Below are positions 45,737 through 55,381 of a stretch of DNA of 64,000 nt, one piece after another (the first letter of the stretch is position 1; each line of letters opens with the position of its first letter). The translations under genes and the position numbers were made by a program. The notes beneath the pieces are model-generated. The model did no database searches and was not told the origin of the DNA. It saw nothing but the letters and a program-made list of their open reading frames with translations. The stretch spans positions 62,001-126,000 of the forward strand of contig NZ_JABZEO010000004.1 of assembly GCF_013385175.1 (NCBI RefSeq). Reading direction: 5' to 3'. This stretch comes from Allochromatium humboldtianum (GTDB lineage Bacteria; Pseudomonadota; Gammaproteobacteria; Chromatiales; Chromatiaceae).

Positions 45737-46867
45737 TTAAGCGCTGTCTCTGCGAATGGAGACTCGATCCAGCGACTCGCGCACCAGGGCGATGGCGCGA
45801 TAACCGGAATGGACGAACTTACTGTAGGGCAGGAGCAGGAAGAAGGCGAGCACGGTCCCGAGATGGACGATGAGCAGGGGCGCCATCGCCGGCGTCGCGC
45901 GCCAGACGAGCAGGGCCAGGCCGCTGCCGGCCACCACGAACACCAGACCGAGAAAGGCCCGGTCGAGCCGGCGTGCCTCGGGGGCGAGCGGCGCGGGATC
46001 GGCGCGCCATTCGATCCAGCCGAGCCCCAGGACGGCGACCAGCAGGGCGATCCCGCCGAGCGTTCCGAGCAGAACCGGGGCGCTCAGGACGGGGTAGGGG
46101 GCCTCCAGTCCCAGCCCATGGTGATAGAGGGTCGCGGCCAGGGTGGCGGCGAAGCTCAGCCCCAGGCCACTGAGCAGCGTTTGATGCAGCCGGCGGCGCC
46201 AGTGCGAGAAGCGCGCGTCGAGATCGTTGCAGCCCGGACCGCCGCCGCGCAGATTGCGCAGATCCAGGATATCGGCGAGCGCGCTCCAGAGTGCGCGTCC
46301 CGGCTGCACTGGCTCGCCCGCCGCTGTGCCCTCGGGGCGGGTCAGCTTCCAGTAACGATGCCAGCCGATGCCGATGGCCAGCGCCGACCAGCCGAGCGGC
46401 AGGACACCGATCCAGACCATCGCCGTCCAGGGCAGGACGCGATAGAAGGCGCCGGCATCTGTGTCCGCGTCGAGCGTCGGCATGCCGGCGGCGGGGGCGA
46501 AAGCCAGCATCAGTCCGAACAGCAACAGGATCGCGCCGAGCGTGACCCAGACCACCGTCGCCATCGGGCGGTTCAGGAGCGGCGCAAAGGATCTGGGCCA
46601 GACATGGTCCAGATAGCTCTGATGGCGCATCCGCGCCAGTGCGCGCGGGACATTGACCGCGAAGACATGGGGCGGGGCGTATTGGCAGGCATGGAAGCAG
46701 TTGCGGCAGGCGTGACAGAGGTTGGCCAGATGGGCCAGATCGGCCTCGGTCAGGGCCGGGCGGCGGCGCGCGGCCTCGAACAGGTCGCAGAAGCCGTTGC
46801 AATAGCCGCAGGCATCGCAGATGCCGAGGGCGCGTCGGGCCTCGGCGCGGATCTCAGGCGCGGACAT
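45737..46867 (-). CDS. cobZ: CobZ-type/TcuB-like membrane Fe-S cytochrome subunit
   Basis: A 376-residue protein with two cysteine clusters (CDACGYCNGFCDLF, about 17-30, and CHACRNCFHACQY, about 51-63) for iron-sulfur centres. Membrane helices then follow with histidines suited to haem b. It matches TcuB, or the C-terminal half of Rhodobacter CobZ. With the flavoprotein encoded just upstream (14-base overlap) it would form a two-chain CobZ, converting precorrin-3A to 3B, since no CobG is seen here. A tricarballylate-oxidation role (TcuAB) is the alternative; the cobalamin context favours CobZ. Confidence 0.8.
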   Translation of the reverse strand: MSAPEIRAEARRALGICDACGYCNGFCDLFEAARRRPALTEADLAHLANLCHACRNCFHACQYAPPHVFAVNVPRALARMRHQSYLDHVWPRSFAPLLNRPMATVVWVTLGAILLLFGLMLAFAPAAGMPTLDADTDAGAFYRVLPWTAMVWIGVLPLGWSALAIGIGWHRYWKLTRPEGTAAGEPVQPGRALWSALADILDLRNLRGGGPGCNDLDARFSHWRRRLHQTLLSGLGLSFAATLAATLYHHGLGLEAPYPVLSAPVLLGTLGGIALLVAVLGLGWIEWRADPAPLAPEARRLDRAFLGLVFVVAGSGLALLVWRATPAMAPLLIVHLGTVLAFFLLLPYSKFVHSGYRAIALVRESLDRVSIRRDSA

Positions 46868-48275
46868 GACGTGCCGCCTCCTCGCCGGCCAGACGACCGA
46901 ACACTAGCCCGATGCTCAATGCCAGTCCCGAGACATAGCCGCGCGCCATGAGGTTGGGCGCCATGATCATGCCGGCGGCGAACAGGTTTTCCACCACGCC
47001 GCCGGCGGCCAGCCGCACACGCGCCCGTTCGTCCACCGCGAGTCCCTGATAGGTGAAGGTGATCCCCGGACGCATCGGATAGACGCCGAAGGGCGGCTCG
47101 ATCAGCGGGTGAGCGTGACGGCTCTTGGGCGGATCGAGACCGACCGTATGCCAGTCGTCACGCTCGTCGGTCGGCGCCCGAACGGCGGCATTGTAGTCGG
47201 CGACCGTGGCGCGGAGCGTCGCTGAACCGATTCCGAGCCCGCCCGCCAATTCGTCCAGACTGTCGGCCTGGATCGGCGGATAGAGCGCAGGCGGAGCAGC
47301 ACGCAGTCCGCGTGCATCCAGGATCAGATAGCCGATCTGGTCCGGCCACTCAGCCAGACGTTGCCCCCAGAGTGCATACCGGGTCGAGGCGGTGTCGCCG
47401 CCCTCGTCGTGCCGACGCCGTCCATGCGCGTCGACCACGATGCCCTCGGGCATACAGCGCACGCGGGTGGCGATGCCGCCATCGTCGGCTGGCGAGCGCG
47501 CGTCGACCGCGACCAGATAGGCCGCCTTGGGATCACCGACCGGCTGAACGCCCTGACGCAACAGGGATTCGAGCAATTCACCGTCGGCGAAGGGCGTGCC
47601 GCGATTGATGAAGCCATCGGCCGCCGCGCCCCAGTGTCGGCGCAGCCAAGCGCGATTGGCCTGGGCGCCGCCGCAGCAGGCGATGACCGCGCGCGGCGTC
47701 GACGGGTAAGACGTGCCATCCAAGCGGGCGGTCGAGGTGGCCAGGCGTCCATCCTCGATCACGGGATCGCGGATCTCACAGCCGTAGCGGATCTCGACTC
47801 CCAGTTGCTCGGCGAGCGCATAGAGCCGGTTGAGCAGCGTCTTGCCGCCGCCGAGCAAAAAGGCCGTGCGGCGCGATTCGGGCAGCCCGCCGCCGGCGAT
47901 CGGCTGCAAGGGGACGCCGGCCTCGATCAGCCAATCCTTGAGCTCCGCCGAGCGCTCGACGAACAGACGTCCCAGCACCGGATCGGCCGTACCCTCGGTC
48001 GCGCGCGCGAGTTCCGACCAGAACTCATCGGCCGGATAGACCCCGGACGTAAAGGGCGTGGGCGCCTCATGGCTGAGGCGCAGATTGCGCGAATGCCGGG
48101 TATTGCCGCCGCGCAGCGGCTCGGGCGCCTGCTCGGCCAGCAGCACCGAGCAACCCGCGCGCCGTGCCGTGATGGCCGCGCACAGGGCCGCCGCACCGCC
48201 GCCGATCACCAGGACGTCTGGAGCTGAGCGGGAGACTGGAGGGGGAGAACGCCGCCGCCGTGGACGGAAATGCAC
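46854..48275 (-). CDS. cobZ: CobZ-type/TcuA-like FAD-dependent oxidoreductase subunit
   Basis: A flavoprotein of the FAD-binding-2 (fumarate reductase-like) family. The dinucleotide fold is DVLVIGGGAAALCAAITARRAG and a RGGNTRHSRNLR loop follows; the C-terminal FAD contact is FAAGMIMAPNLMARGYVSGLAL. TcuA and the N-terminal half of CobZ share this plan. The start is uncertain: I give GTG 48275, but ATG 48362 and a TTG at 48290 are in frame, and the ATG would overlap the divergent cobM start. Gene overlap with the Fe-S/haem subunit supports a complex at the membrane that oxidises precorrin-3A. Confidence 0.78.
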   Translation of the reverse strand: MHFRPRRRRSPPPVSRSAPDVLVIGGGAAALCAAITARRAGCSVLLAEQAPEPLRGGNTRHSRNLRLSHEAPTPFTSGVYPADEFWSELARATEGTADPVLGRLFVERSAELKDWLIEAGVPLQPIAGGGLPESRRTAFLLGGGKTLLNRLYALAEQLGVEIRYGCEIRDPVIEDGRLATSTARLDGTSYPSTPRAVIACCGGAQANRAWLRRHWGAAADGFINRGTPFADGELLESLLRQGVQPVGDPKAAYLVAVDARSPADDGGIATRVRCMPEGIVVDAHGRRRHDEGGDTASTRYALWGQRLAEWPDQIGYLILDARGLRAAPPALYPPIQADSLDELAGGLGIGSATLRATVADYNAAVRAPTDERDDWHTVGLDPPKSRHAHPLIEPPFGVYPMRPGITFTYQGLAVDERARVRLAAGGVVENLFAAGMIMAPNLMARGYVSGLALSIGLVFGRLAGEEAARHVRA

Positions 48276-48356
48276 GAAGAGGTTTGACAAGGGGTGGCTT
48301 GGATTAGAAGAATACTGGGTTTTCGCAGTGCCACCATACGCGGGGATCATCGCGCC
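48276..48356. promoter_or_regulatory. Divergent cobZ / cobM promoter region
   Basis: A short gap with TTGACA at 48284-48289 on the plus strand, followed after about 15 bases by TAGAAG and then AATACT. The hexamers suggest a promoter for cobM, but the spacing is not standard, so this is weak. Nothing similar was found for the minus-strand gene. Confidence 0.25.
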
Positions 48357-49166
48357 ATGCAAGAGACTTCATCGACCCAGCGACCGGGCAAGGTTTGGTT
48401 CGTCGGGGCCGGTCCGGGCGCGCCGGATCTCATCACCGTGCGCGGCAGTCGGCTGCTGGCCGAGGCCGGAGCCATCCTCTACACCGGCTCGCTGGTGGCC
48501 GAGACCGTGCTGCAATGGGCTTCGCCCGACTGCGAGATCGCCGATTCCAAATCGATGGATCACGCCCAGGTGACGGCTTGGCTGCTCGATCGCGCCCAGC
48601 GTCATGCGACCGTGGTGCGGCTCCAGACCGGCGATCCGACGCTCTATGGCGTGTTGGCCGAGCTGGCGCGTCCGCTGGATGCGGCCGGGATTCCGGTCGG
48701 GATCGTGCCCGGCGTCTCCTCGGCCATGGCCTCGGCCGCCGCTGCCGGCGAGTGTCTGACCCTGCCCGAGATCACCCAGACCGTGATCTTCACGCGGCTC
48801 TCCGAGCGCACCCAGATGCCCGAGCGCGAGTCGTTGGTCTCGCTCGCCGCGCATGGCTGTACGCTCTGCATCTTCCTCTCGATCGAGCGCATCGAGGCGG
48901 TGGTCGAGAATCTGATCGCCGCCGGCTGGACGTCCGAGGCGCCCGTGGTGGTGGTGCACAAGGCGACCTGGCCGGACGAGGAACTGGTGCTGCGCGGGAC
49001 GCTCAGCGACATCGCCGTGCGCTGTCGCGAGGCTCAGGTCGATCGTCAGGCGCTGATCCTGGTCAGTCCGGCACTCGGGGCGCGCGCCCAGAACGACTAC
49101 AAGCCATCCAAGCTCTATGATGCAGGCTTCCCGCGCCGTTTCCGTCCGGCGCGCGAGCCGGGCTGA
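48357..49166 (+). CDS. cobM: Precorrin-4 C11-methyltransferase
   Basis: A 269-residue SAM-dependent tetrapyrrole methylase starting at ATG 48357. Motifs are VWFVGAGPGAPDLITVRGSRLL, ILYTGSLVAETVL, VVRLQTGDPTLYG and IPVGIVPGVSSAMASAAAAG, all typical of CobM/CbiF. It methylates C11 to give precorrin-5. cbiZ starts 10 bases after the stop and cbiB follows, so cobM-cbiZ-cbiB is a likely operon. Confidence 0.94.
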   Translation: MQETSSTQRPGKVWFVGAGPGAPDLITVRGSRLLAEAGAILYTGSLVAETVLQWASPDCEIADSKSMDHAQVTAWLLDRAQRHATVVRLQTGDPTLYGVLAELARPLDAAGIPVGIVPGVSSAMASAAAAGECLTLPEITQTVIFTRLSERTQMPERESLVSLAAHGCTLCIFLSIERIEAVVENLIAAGWTSEAPVVVVHKATWPDEELVLRGTLSDIAVRCREAQVDRQALILVSPALGARAQNDYKPSKLYDAGFPRRFRPAREPG

Positions 49167-49176
49167 TCCGGCGCCC

Positions 49177-50403
49177 ATGTGGATCGAAGACACTGACCGC
49201 TATCGCCTGACGCGCCAGGGACGCTATCTGTCGGCCGTCTTCAAGCGCCCGCATCGCGTGCTCAGCACCTGCCGGCTCAACGGCGGCTTGCGCGAGGATC
49301 TGACCCATGTCGCCAACCACCAGAGCTGCGAGGGCGTGGCCCATGTGGTGCGCGAGGCGTCGAACACCGGGCATGGTCTGGAGGACTATCACCGCACCGC
49401 CTGCGCGGCGGGCGGACTGCCGCCCGAGTCGACCGCGCTCATGGCCACGGCCGCCAACATGCAGTGCGCGGTGCTGGCGCGGGCCGAGCACGCGGATCTG
49501 GCCGTCTCGGTGGTCGCCACGGCCGGGGTGCTCGGCAACGCGACCCGCGCCGGTGATCCGGCCGGCTGGCATGAGCAGCGCGACGGCAGCCGGCCGGTCG
49601 AGCGAAACGAGGGCGGAACCGCGACCGTAAGCGTTCTCGGTCAATCGAACCTTGCGCAAACCGCCGGCGCCCTGCCGGCGCCACCCGAGGCCGGCGCCGG
49701 GACCATCGTCACCCTGGTCTTCATCAACCAGCCCTGCACCCCGGCCTGCCTGGTGCGCGCCGCGACCCTGGCCACCGAGGGCAAGAGCGCGGCCGTGCTG
49801 GATCTGCGGATGCCGAGTCTGCAATCGGCGCGACTGGCCACGGGCACGGGCACGGATCAGCTGGCCATCGCCGCCCCGCTGGTGCGTGCCGACGAAGGCG
49901 AGTGGGAACGTCACTGGGCCGGCAGTCACAACACCCTGGGCGAGCTGGTCGGACGGGCGACCCACGAGGCCGTGACCCGTTGTCTGCTGTTGCAGAACGG
50001 CGTCTGCGCCGAACTGCGCCGCAACCTCTGTGCCGCACTCGGACGTCATGGCTGCGACGAGGCGGCCCTGCGCGAGCTGGCGCGCGCCGAACTCGACCCG
50101 CCGGACGCCAACTGCTTCGAGCGCAACCTGCTGGCACTCATCCATGATCCACTGAGCGCGGCGGCCGCCTATGGGCTGGCCGAGATCCTCGATCTGGTCG
50201 ACGTCGGCGTGCTGCACGCCGAGGTCGCGCGCGAGTCGATCCTCAATCAAGCCGCACTGCTGGCCGCCGCCGTGGCCGTCAAACCCGGTGACTTCGCCTA
50301 CTTCCGCGAGGTACTCCAGCCGCGCGCGGATCTCACGCCCCGACGGCTGGCGGCGCTGGCCGTGGTCCTGGGCTTCGAGCACAAATGGAATACGCATGAC
50401 TGA
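49177..50403 (+). CDS. cbiZ: Adenosylcobinamide amidohydrolase
   Basis: A 408-residue protein whose middle region carries CbiZ signatures (VVATAGVLGNATRAGDPAGW, then GTIVTLVFINQPCTPACLVRAA). A C-terminal part of about 140 residues has an unrecognised helical fold. CbiZ removes the aminopropanol (or pseudo-nucleotide loop) from cobinamides so that they can be salvaged as cobyric acid. Start ATG 49177 is 10 bases after cobM. Length is greater than the short CbiZ of archaea, since it includes extra domains; the whole-protein function is partly inferred. Confidence 0.85.
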   Translation: MWIEDTDRYRLTRQGRYLSAVFKRPHRVLSTCRLNGGLREDLTHVANHQSCEGVAHVVREASNTGHGLEDYHRTACAAGGLPPESTALMATAANMQCAVLARAEHADLAVSVVATAGVLGNATRAGDPAGWHEQRDGSRPVERNEGGTATVSVLGQSNLAQTAGALPAPPEAGAGTIVTLVFINQPCTPACLVRAATLATEGKSAAVLDLRMPSLQSARLATGTGTDQLAIAAPLVRADEGEWERHWAGSHNTLGELVGRATHEAVTRCLLLQNGVCAELRRNLCAALGRHGCDEAALRELARAELDPPDANCFERNLLALIHDPLSAAAAYGLAEILDLVDVGVLHAEVARESILNQAALLAAAVAVKPGDFAYFREVLQPRADLTPRRLAALAVVLGFEHKWNTHD

Positions 50404-51340
50404 ACATCTGATCCTGATCCTCGGCGCCTGCCTGCTCGATGCCCTCATCGGCGATCCCGTCTACCGGCTGCATCCGATCCGGCTCATCGGCCACTGGATA
50501 CTCGTCTGCGAGCGCGCGCTGTTCGCGCTGGGACTCAATGGTCGACTCGGAGGCGTGATCCACTGGGGGCTGGTGGTCGGGACGGCGCTCGGGGTCTGGT
50601 TCGGTGTCCGTCTCGGACTCGATGCCATCCATCCCTGGCTGGCCTTCGGCTGGGATCTGTTAATCGCCTACAGCCTGCTCTGCACCCGCGAGCTGCTGGA
50701 ACAGGGCTGGCGTATCCTGCGTGATCTCGACGATCTGCCGGCCGTGCGCCGGCGGCTGTCGCTGCTGGTCGGGCGCGATACCGAACCGCTCCAGCGCGAT
50801 GGCGTGGTGCGCGCCACGCTCGAAAGCCTCTCGGAGAACCTGACCGATGGCGTGCTCACGCCGCTGTGGGCGTTCTGTCTGTTCGGTCTGCCTGGACTGA
50901 TCCTGGTCAAGGCGATCTCGACGCTCGACTCCATGGTCGGCTACAAGAATGCGCGCTACGCGCGCTTCGGCTGGGCCGGCGCGCGCAGTGACGATCTGAT
51001 CCACTGGCTGCCGGCGCGGCTCTCGGTGCCGCTGCTTGCGCTCGCCGCCCTGCTGCGGCGCGAGCATCCCCGGCTGGCCTTCAGTGCCGCCTGGCGCTAT
51101 CACGCCCTGCTGCCCAGCCCCAACTCCGGTTGGAGCGAGGCCGCCTGCGCCGGAGCGTTGCGGGTGCGTCTGATCGGCCCGGTCTGGCGCCGGGGCCGGC
51201 TCATCAACGAGATCTACATGGGCGATCCGGACTGGCCGGCCGATCTCGATGCCGGAGATCTGCGCCGGGGTCTGTGGCTGATCCTCACCGCCTGTCTGCT
51301 GGCGCTCATGGCCGGTCTGGGGATGATCGGCCTGCTATAG
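50396..51340 (+). CDS. cbiB: Adenosylcobinamide-phosphate synthase
   Basis: A 314-residue membrane enzyme (CbiB/CobD) that attaches aminopropanol (or its phosphate) to adenosylcobyric acid. The start MTEHLILILGACLLDALIGDP at ATG 50396 overlaps cbiZ by 8 bases. Conserved stretches are HPIRLIGHWI, ATLESLSENLTDGVLTPLWAF, STLDSMVGYKN and AAWRYHALLPSPNSGWSEAA. Four or five membrane helices are visible. It closes the cobalamin gene set on this side. Confidence 0.94.
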   Translation: MTEHLILILGACLLDALIGDPVYRLHPIRLIGHWILVCERALFALGLNGRLGGVIHWGLVVGTALGVWFGVRLGLDAIHPWLAFGWDLLIAYSLLCTRELLEQGWRILRDLDDLPAVRRRLSLLVGRDTEPLQRDGVVRATLESLSENLTDGVLTPLWAFCLFGLPGLILVKAISTLDSMVGYKNARYARFGWAGARSDDLIHWLPARLSVPLLALAALLRREHPRLAFSAAWRYHALLPSPNSGWSEAACAGALRVRLIGPVWRRGRLINEIYMGDPDWPADLDAGDLRRGLWLILTACLLALMAGLGMIGLL

Positions 51341-51399
51341 CCGGGGAAGATGGGCATCGCGTTCGCTCTGCCCATCCTACGCCGCAAGCACCTTCGAGG

Positions 51400-52554
51400 T
51401 CACAGCAAGCCCTGACAGAGGCCGTCCTGACAACGGATCAGGAAACTGTCGCTGCCCTGGCAGGGCACCTTGTAGACCTCGCCGTCCTGACGCGACTCGA
51501 TCAACTGCGAGCCGCTGCCCGCGACCTGACAGCCGCGCTGACGGGCATACTGTTCGGCGTTGGCCGACCAGATCATCCGGGGACCGGCCGCCGTCGTCAT
51601 GGGCGCTGGCTCCGTGCGAGGCAGCGACATCATGTTGTCCCGCGCAACGCCCGAAGTCCCGGATACGGGGGCGGGTTCGCGCGGAGGCAAGCGGTTCAGG
51701 TTCGAACTGGCATCGACCACGGGCGCCGCGCCGGGCGGGGTGTATCTGGGTTCGGGCGTGGTGGGGCGGCGCGTATAGGTCGGACGCGGAATGCCCGATT
51801 CGATTTGACTCGGCGGCGTCGACGCGGCCCGCGGAGCGACGCTCGTATCCGTCCGTGGCGGTGCGGACGGGGGCGGTGTGTAGGTGGGCGCCGCCGGCAC
51901 GGGGGCCGGTGTGACTTGAGCCGCCTGGGTGCTGCCGGCGGCGACCGGCGCGGGTTGGCCGGCGGGCGGCGTGCCGGAGTCCTCCCAGGCATCCCGCCAG
52001 CCCTCGGCGGGTGGCGTGGCGCGCGCCAGACGCTCACGATCGCGAATCCAGCGCTCACGCAGTGAGTCGAGCGACTGCATGAGCGGGTCGCGGAACTGAT
52101 CGGTGTAATCGATGCGCTCGGCCGGACGTCCGGCATAGGCCGGCGTGACCACCTGGGCCAGAGTGGCGACCTCGATACCGCCGCCATAGTTCTTGAGCAG
52201 GGTCGTGACCTCGAGCATGGAGCCGGGCACGGCCGCCATGCCCGGCGCGGCCAGCGCCAGCACCGAGGCATCCGCCGGGCGCTCGACGACCAGACGCTCA
52301 TCGGTCAGATCGACGTTTTTGACCGTCCAGCCGCGACTGCGCGCCGCGCCCAGGGCCAGGGATCTGACCTCGGCGGTAGTCGCCCCCGGCAGCATCAGGC
52401 GTGGCAGATAGGTGGTGTCGATCGGTGCGGGACCGTTCGATTGCATCGACTCCTCGGCGACCCTGGGGTTGCTCGCGCAAGCCGAGAGCAACAGGGACGA
52501 CATCGCGATGCAGCAGGCAATGGCCTTCAAGCGCGGATTCACTTCGAGCCTCAT
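51400..52554 (-). CDS. Outer-membrane-type lipoprotein, proline-rich
   Basis: A 384-residue protein with a lipobox (SSLLLSACASN, cysteine at about 26). A first globular part (about 50-190) begins DTTYLPRLMLPGATTAEVRSLAL. A long proline/alanine/threonine-rich linker (about 195-310) ends in a small C-terminal segment with cysteines (ARQRGCQ..., KVPCQGSDSFLIRCQDGLCQ). The residue after the lipid cysteine is alanine, not aspartate, so outer-membrane sorting is expected. I do not recognise the family. It is divergent from the membrane protein gene at 52797. Confidence 0.72.
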   Translation of the reverse strand: MRLEVNPRLKAIACCIAMSSLLLSACASNPRVAEESMQSNGPAPIDTTYLPRLMLPGATTAEVRSLALGAARSRGWTVKNVDLTDERLVVERPADASVLALAAPGMAAVPGSMLEVTTLLKNYGGGIEVATLAQVVTPAYAGRPAERIDYTDQFRDPLMQSLDSLRERWIRDRERLARATPPAEGWRDAWEDSGTPPAGQPAPVAAGSTQAAQVTPAPVPAAPTYTPPPSAPPRTDTSVAPRAASTPPSQIESGIPRPTYTRRPTTPEPRYTPPGAAPVVDASSNLNRLPPREPAPVSGTSGVARDNMMSLPRTEPAPMTTAAGPRMIWSANAEQYARQRGCQVAGSGSQLIESRQDGEVYKVPCQGSDSFLIRCQDGLCQGLL

Positions 52555-52796
52555 GGATCCTCGGCCGGTGTCGGCCCGGATAGTCTAAAAAAATGGAGAT
52601 GGATGTGCAGGGAGGTGTTCGGGACAGGAGTCGCCGCCACGAAGGCGGGAAACCCGATGAATATATAACGATTCGAGATGGGCTTACAATGGGCCGAACG
52701 AACGCCGGTCGGGCCAGTGCGTCGATAGTGCTCCGTATTTGCGGCCGCTGTGGTTATCATTGGCGCCATTGTCGATCGAGTCGAGAACTCCTCATA

Positions 52797-53312
52797 GTGC
52801 GGGCACTGATCAAATTCTTCGTCGAACTCTGTCTGCTGCGCCGTCCGCCCCAGGATCTGCCGGCCTCCGAGATGTTGCTGGGACTGGTGCTGGCGGCCGA
52901 TCTGGTGGTCGGTGTCCTGGTCGGGATCACGGCGGGACTCTCCTGGCTGACGAGCCTGCTCCAGGGCGTCGCCGAGCTCCTGCTGATGCTGCTGGCGCTC
53001 TATGCGGCCCTGACGCAGCTCAAGCTGCGCGCCCGCTTCCTGCAGGCGGCCACGGCCCTGCTCGGCAGTGGCGCGGTGCTCGGTCTGGTGGCGATCCCGC
53101 CGCTGAGTCTCAACCCGACCGGCAGTCAGGAGAACGATCTGGCCGCGCTCGGCGCCTTCCTGCTGCTGGGCCTGGTGATCTGGGGCATCCTGGTCACGGG
53201 GCATATCCTGAGACACACCTTCTCCATCACACTCGGTCAGGGGTCGGCGATCGCGGTCGCCTTCCAGATCGTGGCGGTCACGCTCGTCACCAGTCTATTC
53301 AGCGGTCTTTGA
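52797..53312 (+). CDS. Small four-helix membrane protein of unknown function
   Basis: I place the start at GTG 52797, giving 171 residues (VRALIKFFVELCLLRRPPQDLP...); several upstream in-frame ATGs would give an arginine/cysteine-rich, non-family N-terminus, so the start is not certain. Hydrophobic segments lie at about 23-45, 55-75, 85-105 and 120-165. No known domain is evident. It precedes mpl by 52 bases on the same strand. Confidence 0.6.
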   Translation: MRALIKFFVELCLLRRPPQDLPASEMLLGLVLAADLVVGVLVGITAGLSWLTSLLQGVAELLLMLLALYAALTQLKLRARFLQAATALLGSGAVLGLVAIPPLSLNPTGSQENDLAALGAFLLLGLVIWGILVTGHILRHTFSITLGQGSAIAVAFQIVAVTLVTSLFSGL

Positions 53313-53364
53313 CGCGCTCGACGCCCTGGCGTCTCCAGCGTACCGATCTTCCCGGAAGCCATTC

Positions 53365-54732
53365 ATGCATCTACACATCCTTGGAATCTGCGGCACCTTC
53401 ATGGGCGGGATCGCGCTGCTGGCGCGCGCGCTGGGCCATCGGGTCACGGGGTCGGACGCCAATGTCTATCCGCCCATGAGCACCCAGCTGGAGGCGGCCG
53501 GGATCGAGCTCATGGAAGGCTATGACGCCGCGCATCTGGACCCGCCTCCCGACGTGGTGGTGGTCGGCAATGCCATGAAGCGCGGTATCCCGGCCGTCGA
53601 GGCCATGCTCGATCGCGACATGCGCTACTGCTCCGGCCCCGAGTGGCTGCGCGAGAACCTGCTGCGCGAGCGCTGGGTGCTGGCCGTGTCCGGCACGCAC
53701 GGCAAGACGACCACGGCCAGTATGCTGGCCTGGGTGCTGGAGGACGCGGGTCTGGACCCGGGGTTCCTGATCGGCGGGGTGCCGCTCGACTTCGGCGTCT
53801 CGGCGCGTCTGGGATCGGCGCCCTTCTTCGTCGTCGAGGCCGACGAGTACGACACGGCCTTCTTCGACAAGCGCTCGAAGTTCGTCCACTACGGGCCGCG
53901 CACGCTCATCCTCAACAATCTGGAGTTCGATCACGCCGACATCTTCGATGATCTGGGGCAGATCCAGCGCCAGTTCCATCATCTGATCCGCACGGTTCCG
54001 GGCAGCGGGCTGATCGTGCATCCGGCCGGGGCGCCGGCGGTGGATACCGTCATCGGTCTGGGCTGCTGGACTCCGCGCGAGACCTTCGGCAACGCGGGCG
54101 ATTGGCGCGCCGAGCTGATCGAGCCGGACGGTTCGTGCTTCCGGGTCCGGCTGCACGGCGCCGAGGCCGGTGTCGTCGACTGGGGACAGAGCGGATTGCA
54201 CAATGTCGAGAACGCGCTCGCGGTCCTGGCCGCCGCGCGTCACGCCGGGGTGCCGGTCGGTGCGGCGGTCGAGGCGCTCGGGCGCTTCCAGGGCGTGAAG
54301 CGGCGACTGGAGTTGCGCGGCGAGGTCGCCGGCATCCGGGTCTTCGACGACTTCGCCCATCACCCGACCGCGATCGCCACTACGCTCGATGGACTGCGCC
54401 GTCGGGTCGGCGCCGAACAGCGGATTCTCGCGGTGCTGGAGCCGCGTTCCAACACCATGCGTCTGGGAACGCACAATGCTGAGCTGGCCGGTTCGCTGAC
54501 GGCGGCGGATCGGGTCTATGTCCATGCGCCGAGCGATCTCGGCTGGGACGCGGCGGCGGTGCTCACCAGCTTGGGTGAGCGGCTGGCGGTGCATGACGCC
54601 ATCGAACCGATCGTGACCCAGGTGATCGCCGACAGCCGGCCGGGCGATCATATCCTGGTCATGAGCAACGGCGGATTCGGCGGCATCCATCAACGGCTGC
54701 TGGAGGCGCTGCGTCTCAAACATGGCGCTTGA
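53365..54732 (+). CDS. mpl: UDP-N-acetylmuramate:L-Ala-gamma-D-Glu-meso-diaminopimelate ligase
   Basis: A 455-residue Mur-ligase-family enzyme that recycles the murein tripeptide by joining it to UDP-MurNAc in the cytoplasm. The N-terminal Rossmann signature is [22 protein letters not shown], the ATP loop is [16 protein letters not shown] and the later conserved segment is [23 protein letters not shown] at the start separates Mpl from MurC (which has GIGGAGM). Its end overlaps ubiX by 11 bases. Confidence 0.95.
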   Translation: MHLHILGICGTFMGGIALLARALGHRVTGSDANVYPPMSTQLEAAGIELMEGYDAAHLDPPPDVVVVGNAMKRGIPAVEAMLDRDMRYCSGPEWLRENLLRERWVLAVSGTHGKTTTASMLAWVLEDAGLDPGFLIGGVPLDFGVSARLGSAPFFVVEADEYDTAFFDKRSKFVHYGPRTLILNNLEFDHADIFDDLGQIQRQFHHLIRTVPGSGLIVHPAGAPAVDTVIGLGCWTPRETFGNAGDWRAELIEPDGSCFRVRLHGAEAGVVDWGQSGLHNVENALAVLAAARHAGVPVGAAVEALGRFQGVKRRLELRGEVAGIRVFDDFAHHPTAIATTLDGLRRRVGAEQRILAVLEPRSNTMRLGTHNAELAGSLTAADRVYVHAPSDLGWDAAAVLTSLGERLAVHDAIEPIVTQVIADSRPGDHILVMSNGGFGGIHQRLLEALRLKHGA

Positions 54733-55372
54733 GTCGAAGTCCGTGGCCGATGCAAAGCGGGACTGGCCGCGCACGATCACGCTCGCCTTCACCGGGGCCT
54801 CCGGGGCGCACTATGGTCTGCGGCTGCTCGAATGTCTGATCCGCGCCGAGGTTCGGGTCTATCTGCTGATCTCGCAGGCGGCGCAGGTCGTCATCAAGAT
54901 GGAGACCGGCTTGGATCTGCCGGCACGCTCCGGCGAGGCCGAGTCATTTCTGAGCGAGCGCTTCCAGGCCGCGCCGGGTCAGTTGCGGGTGTTCGGACGT
55001 CAGGAATGGACGGCGCCCGTCGCCAGCGGCAGTCATCCGGCCGAGGCGATGGTGGTCTGTCCCTGTACCGCCGGGACGCTGGGCCGTCTGGCCGCCGGGT
55101 TGTCGAGCTGTCTGATCGAGCGCGCGGCGGACGTCTCGCTCAAGGAGCGTCGCCCGCTGATCCTGGTCGTGCGCGAGACGCCGTTCTCGACCATCCATCT
55201 GGAGAACATGCTGCGGCTGGCTCAGGCCGGAGCGACCATCATGCCGGCCAATCCCGGCTTCTACGGCAACCCGAGCCGGATCGAGGACATCGTGGATTTC
55301 ATGGTCGCCCGTGTCCTGGATCACCTGGGTGTGACGCACACGCTTGTAAAACGCTGGGGCGATCAAATTTGA
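54722..55372 (+). CDS. ubiX: Flavin prenyltransferase
   Basis: A 216-residue UbiX, which joins dimethylallyl phosphate to FMN and supplies the prenyl-flavin cofactor used by UbiD in ubiquinone synthesis. FMN contacts are [18 protein letters not shown] and [47 protein letters not shown] is the other family block. It starts inside the end of mpl, and a non-coding element with a strong terminator follows. Confidence 0.95.
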   Translation: MALESKSVADAKRDWPRTITLAFTGASGAHYGLRLLECLIRAEVRVYLLISQAAQVVIKMETGLDLPARSGEAESFLSERFQAAPGQLRVFGRQEWTAPVASGSHPAEAMVVCPCTAGTLGRLAAGLSSCLIERAADVSLKERRPLILVVRETPFSTIHLENMLRLAQAGATIMPANPGFYGNPSRIEDIVDFMVARVLDHLGVTHTLVKRWGDQI

Positions 55373-55381
55373 TTTGAGTTG

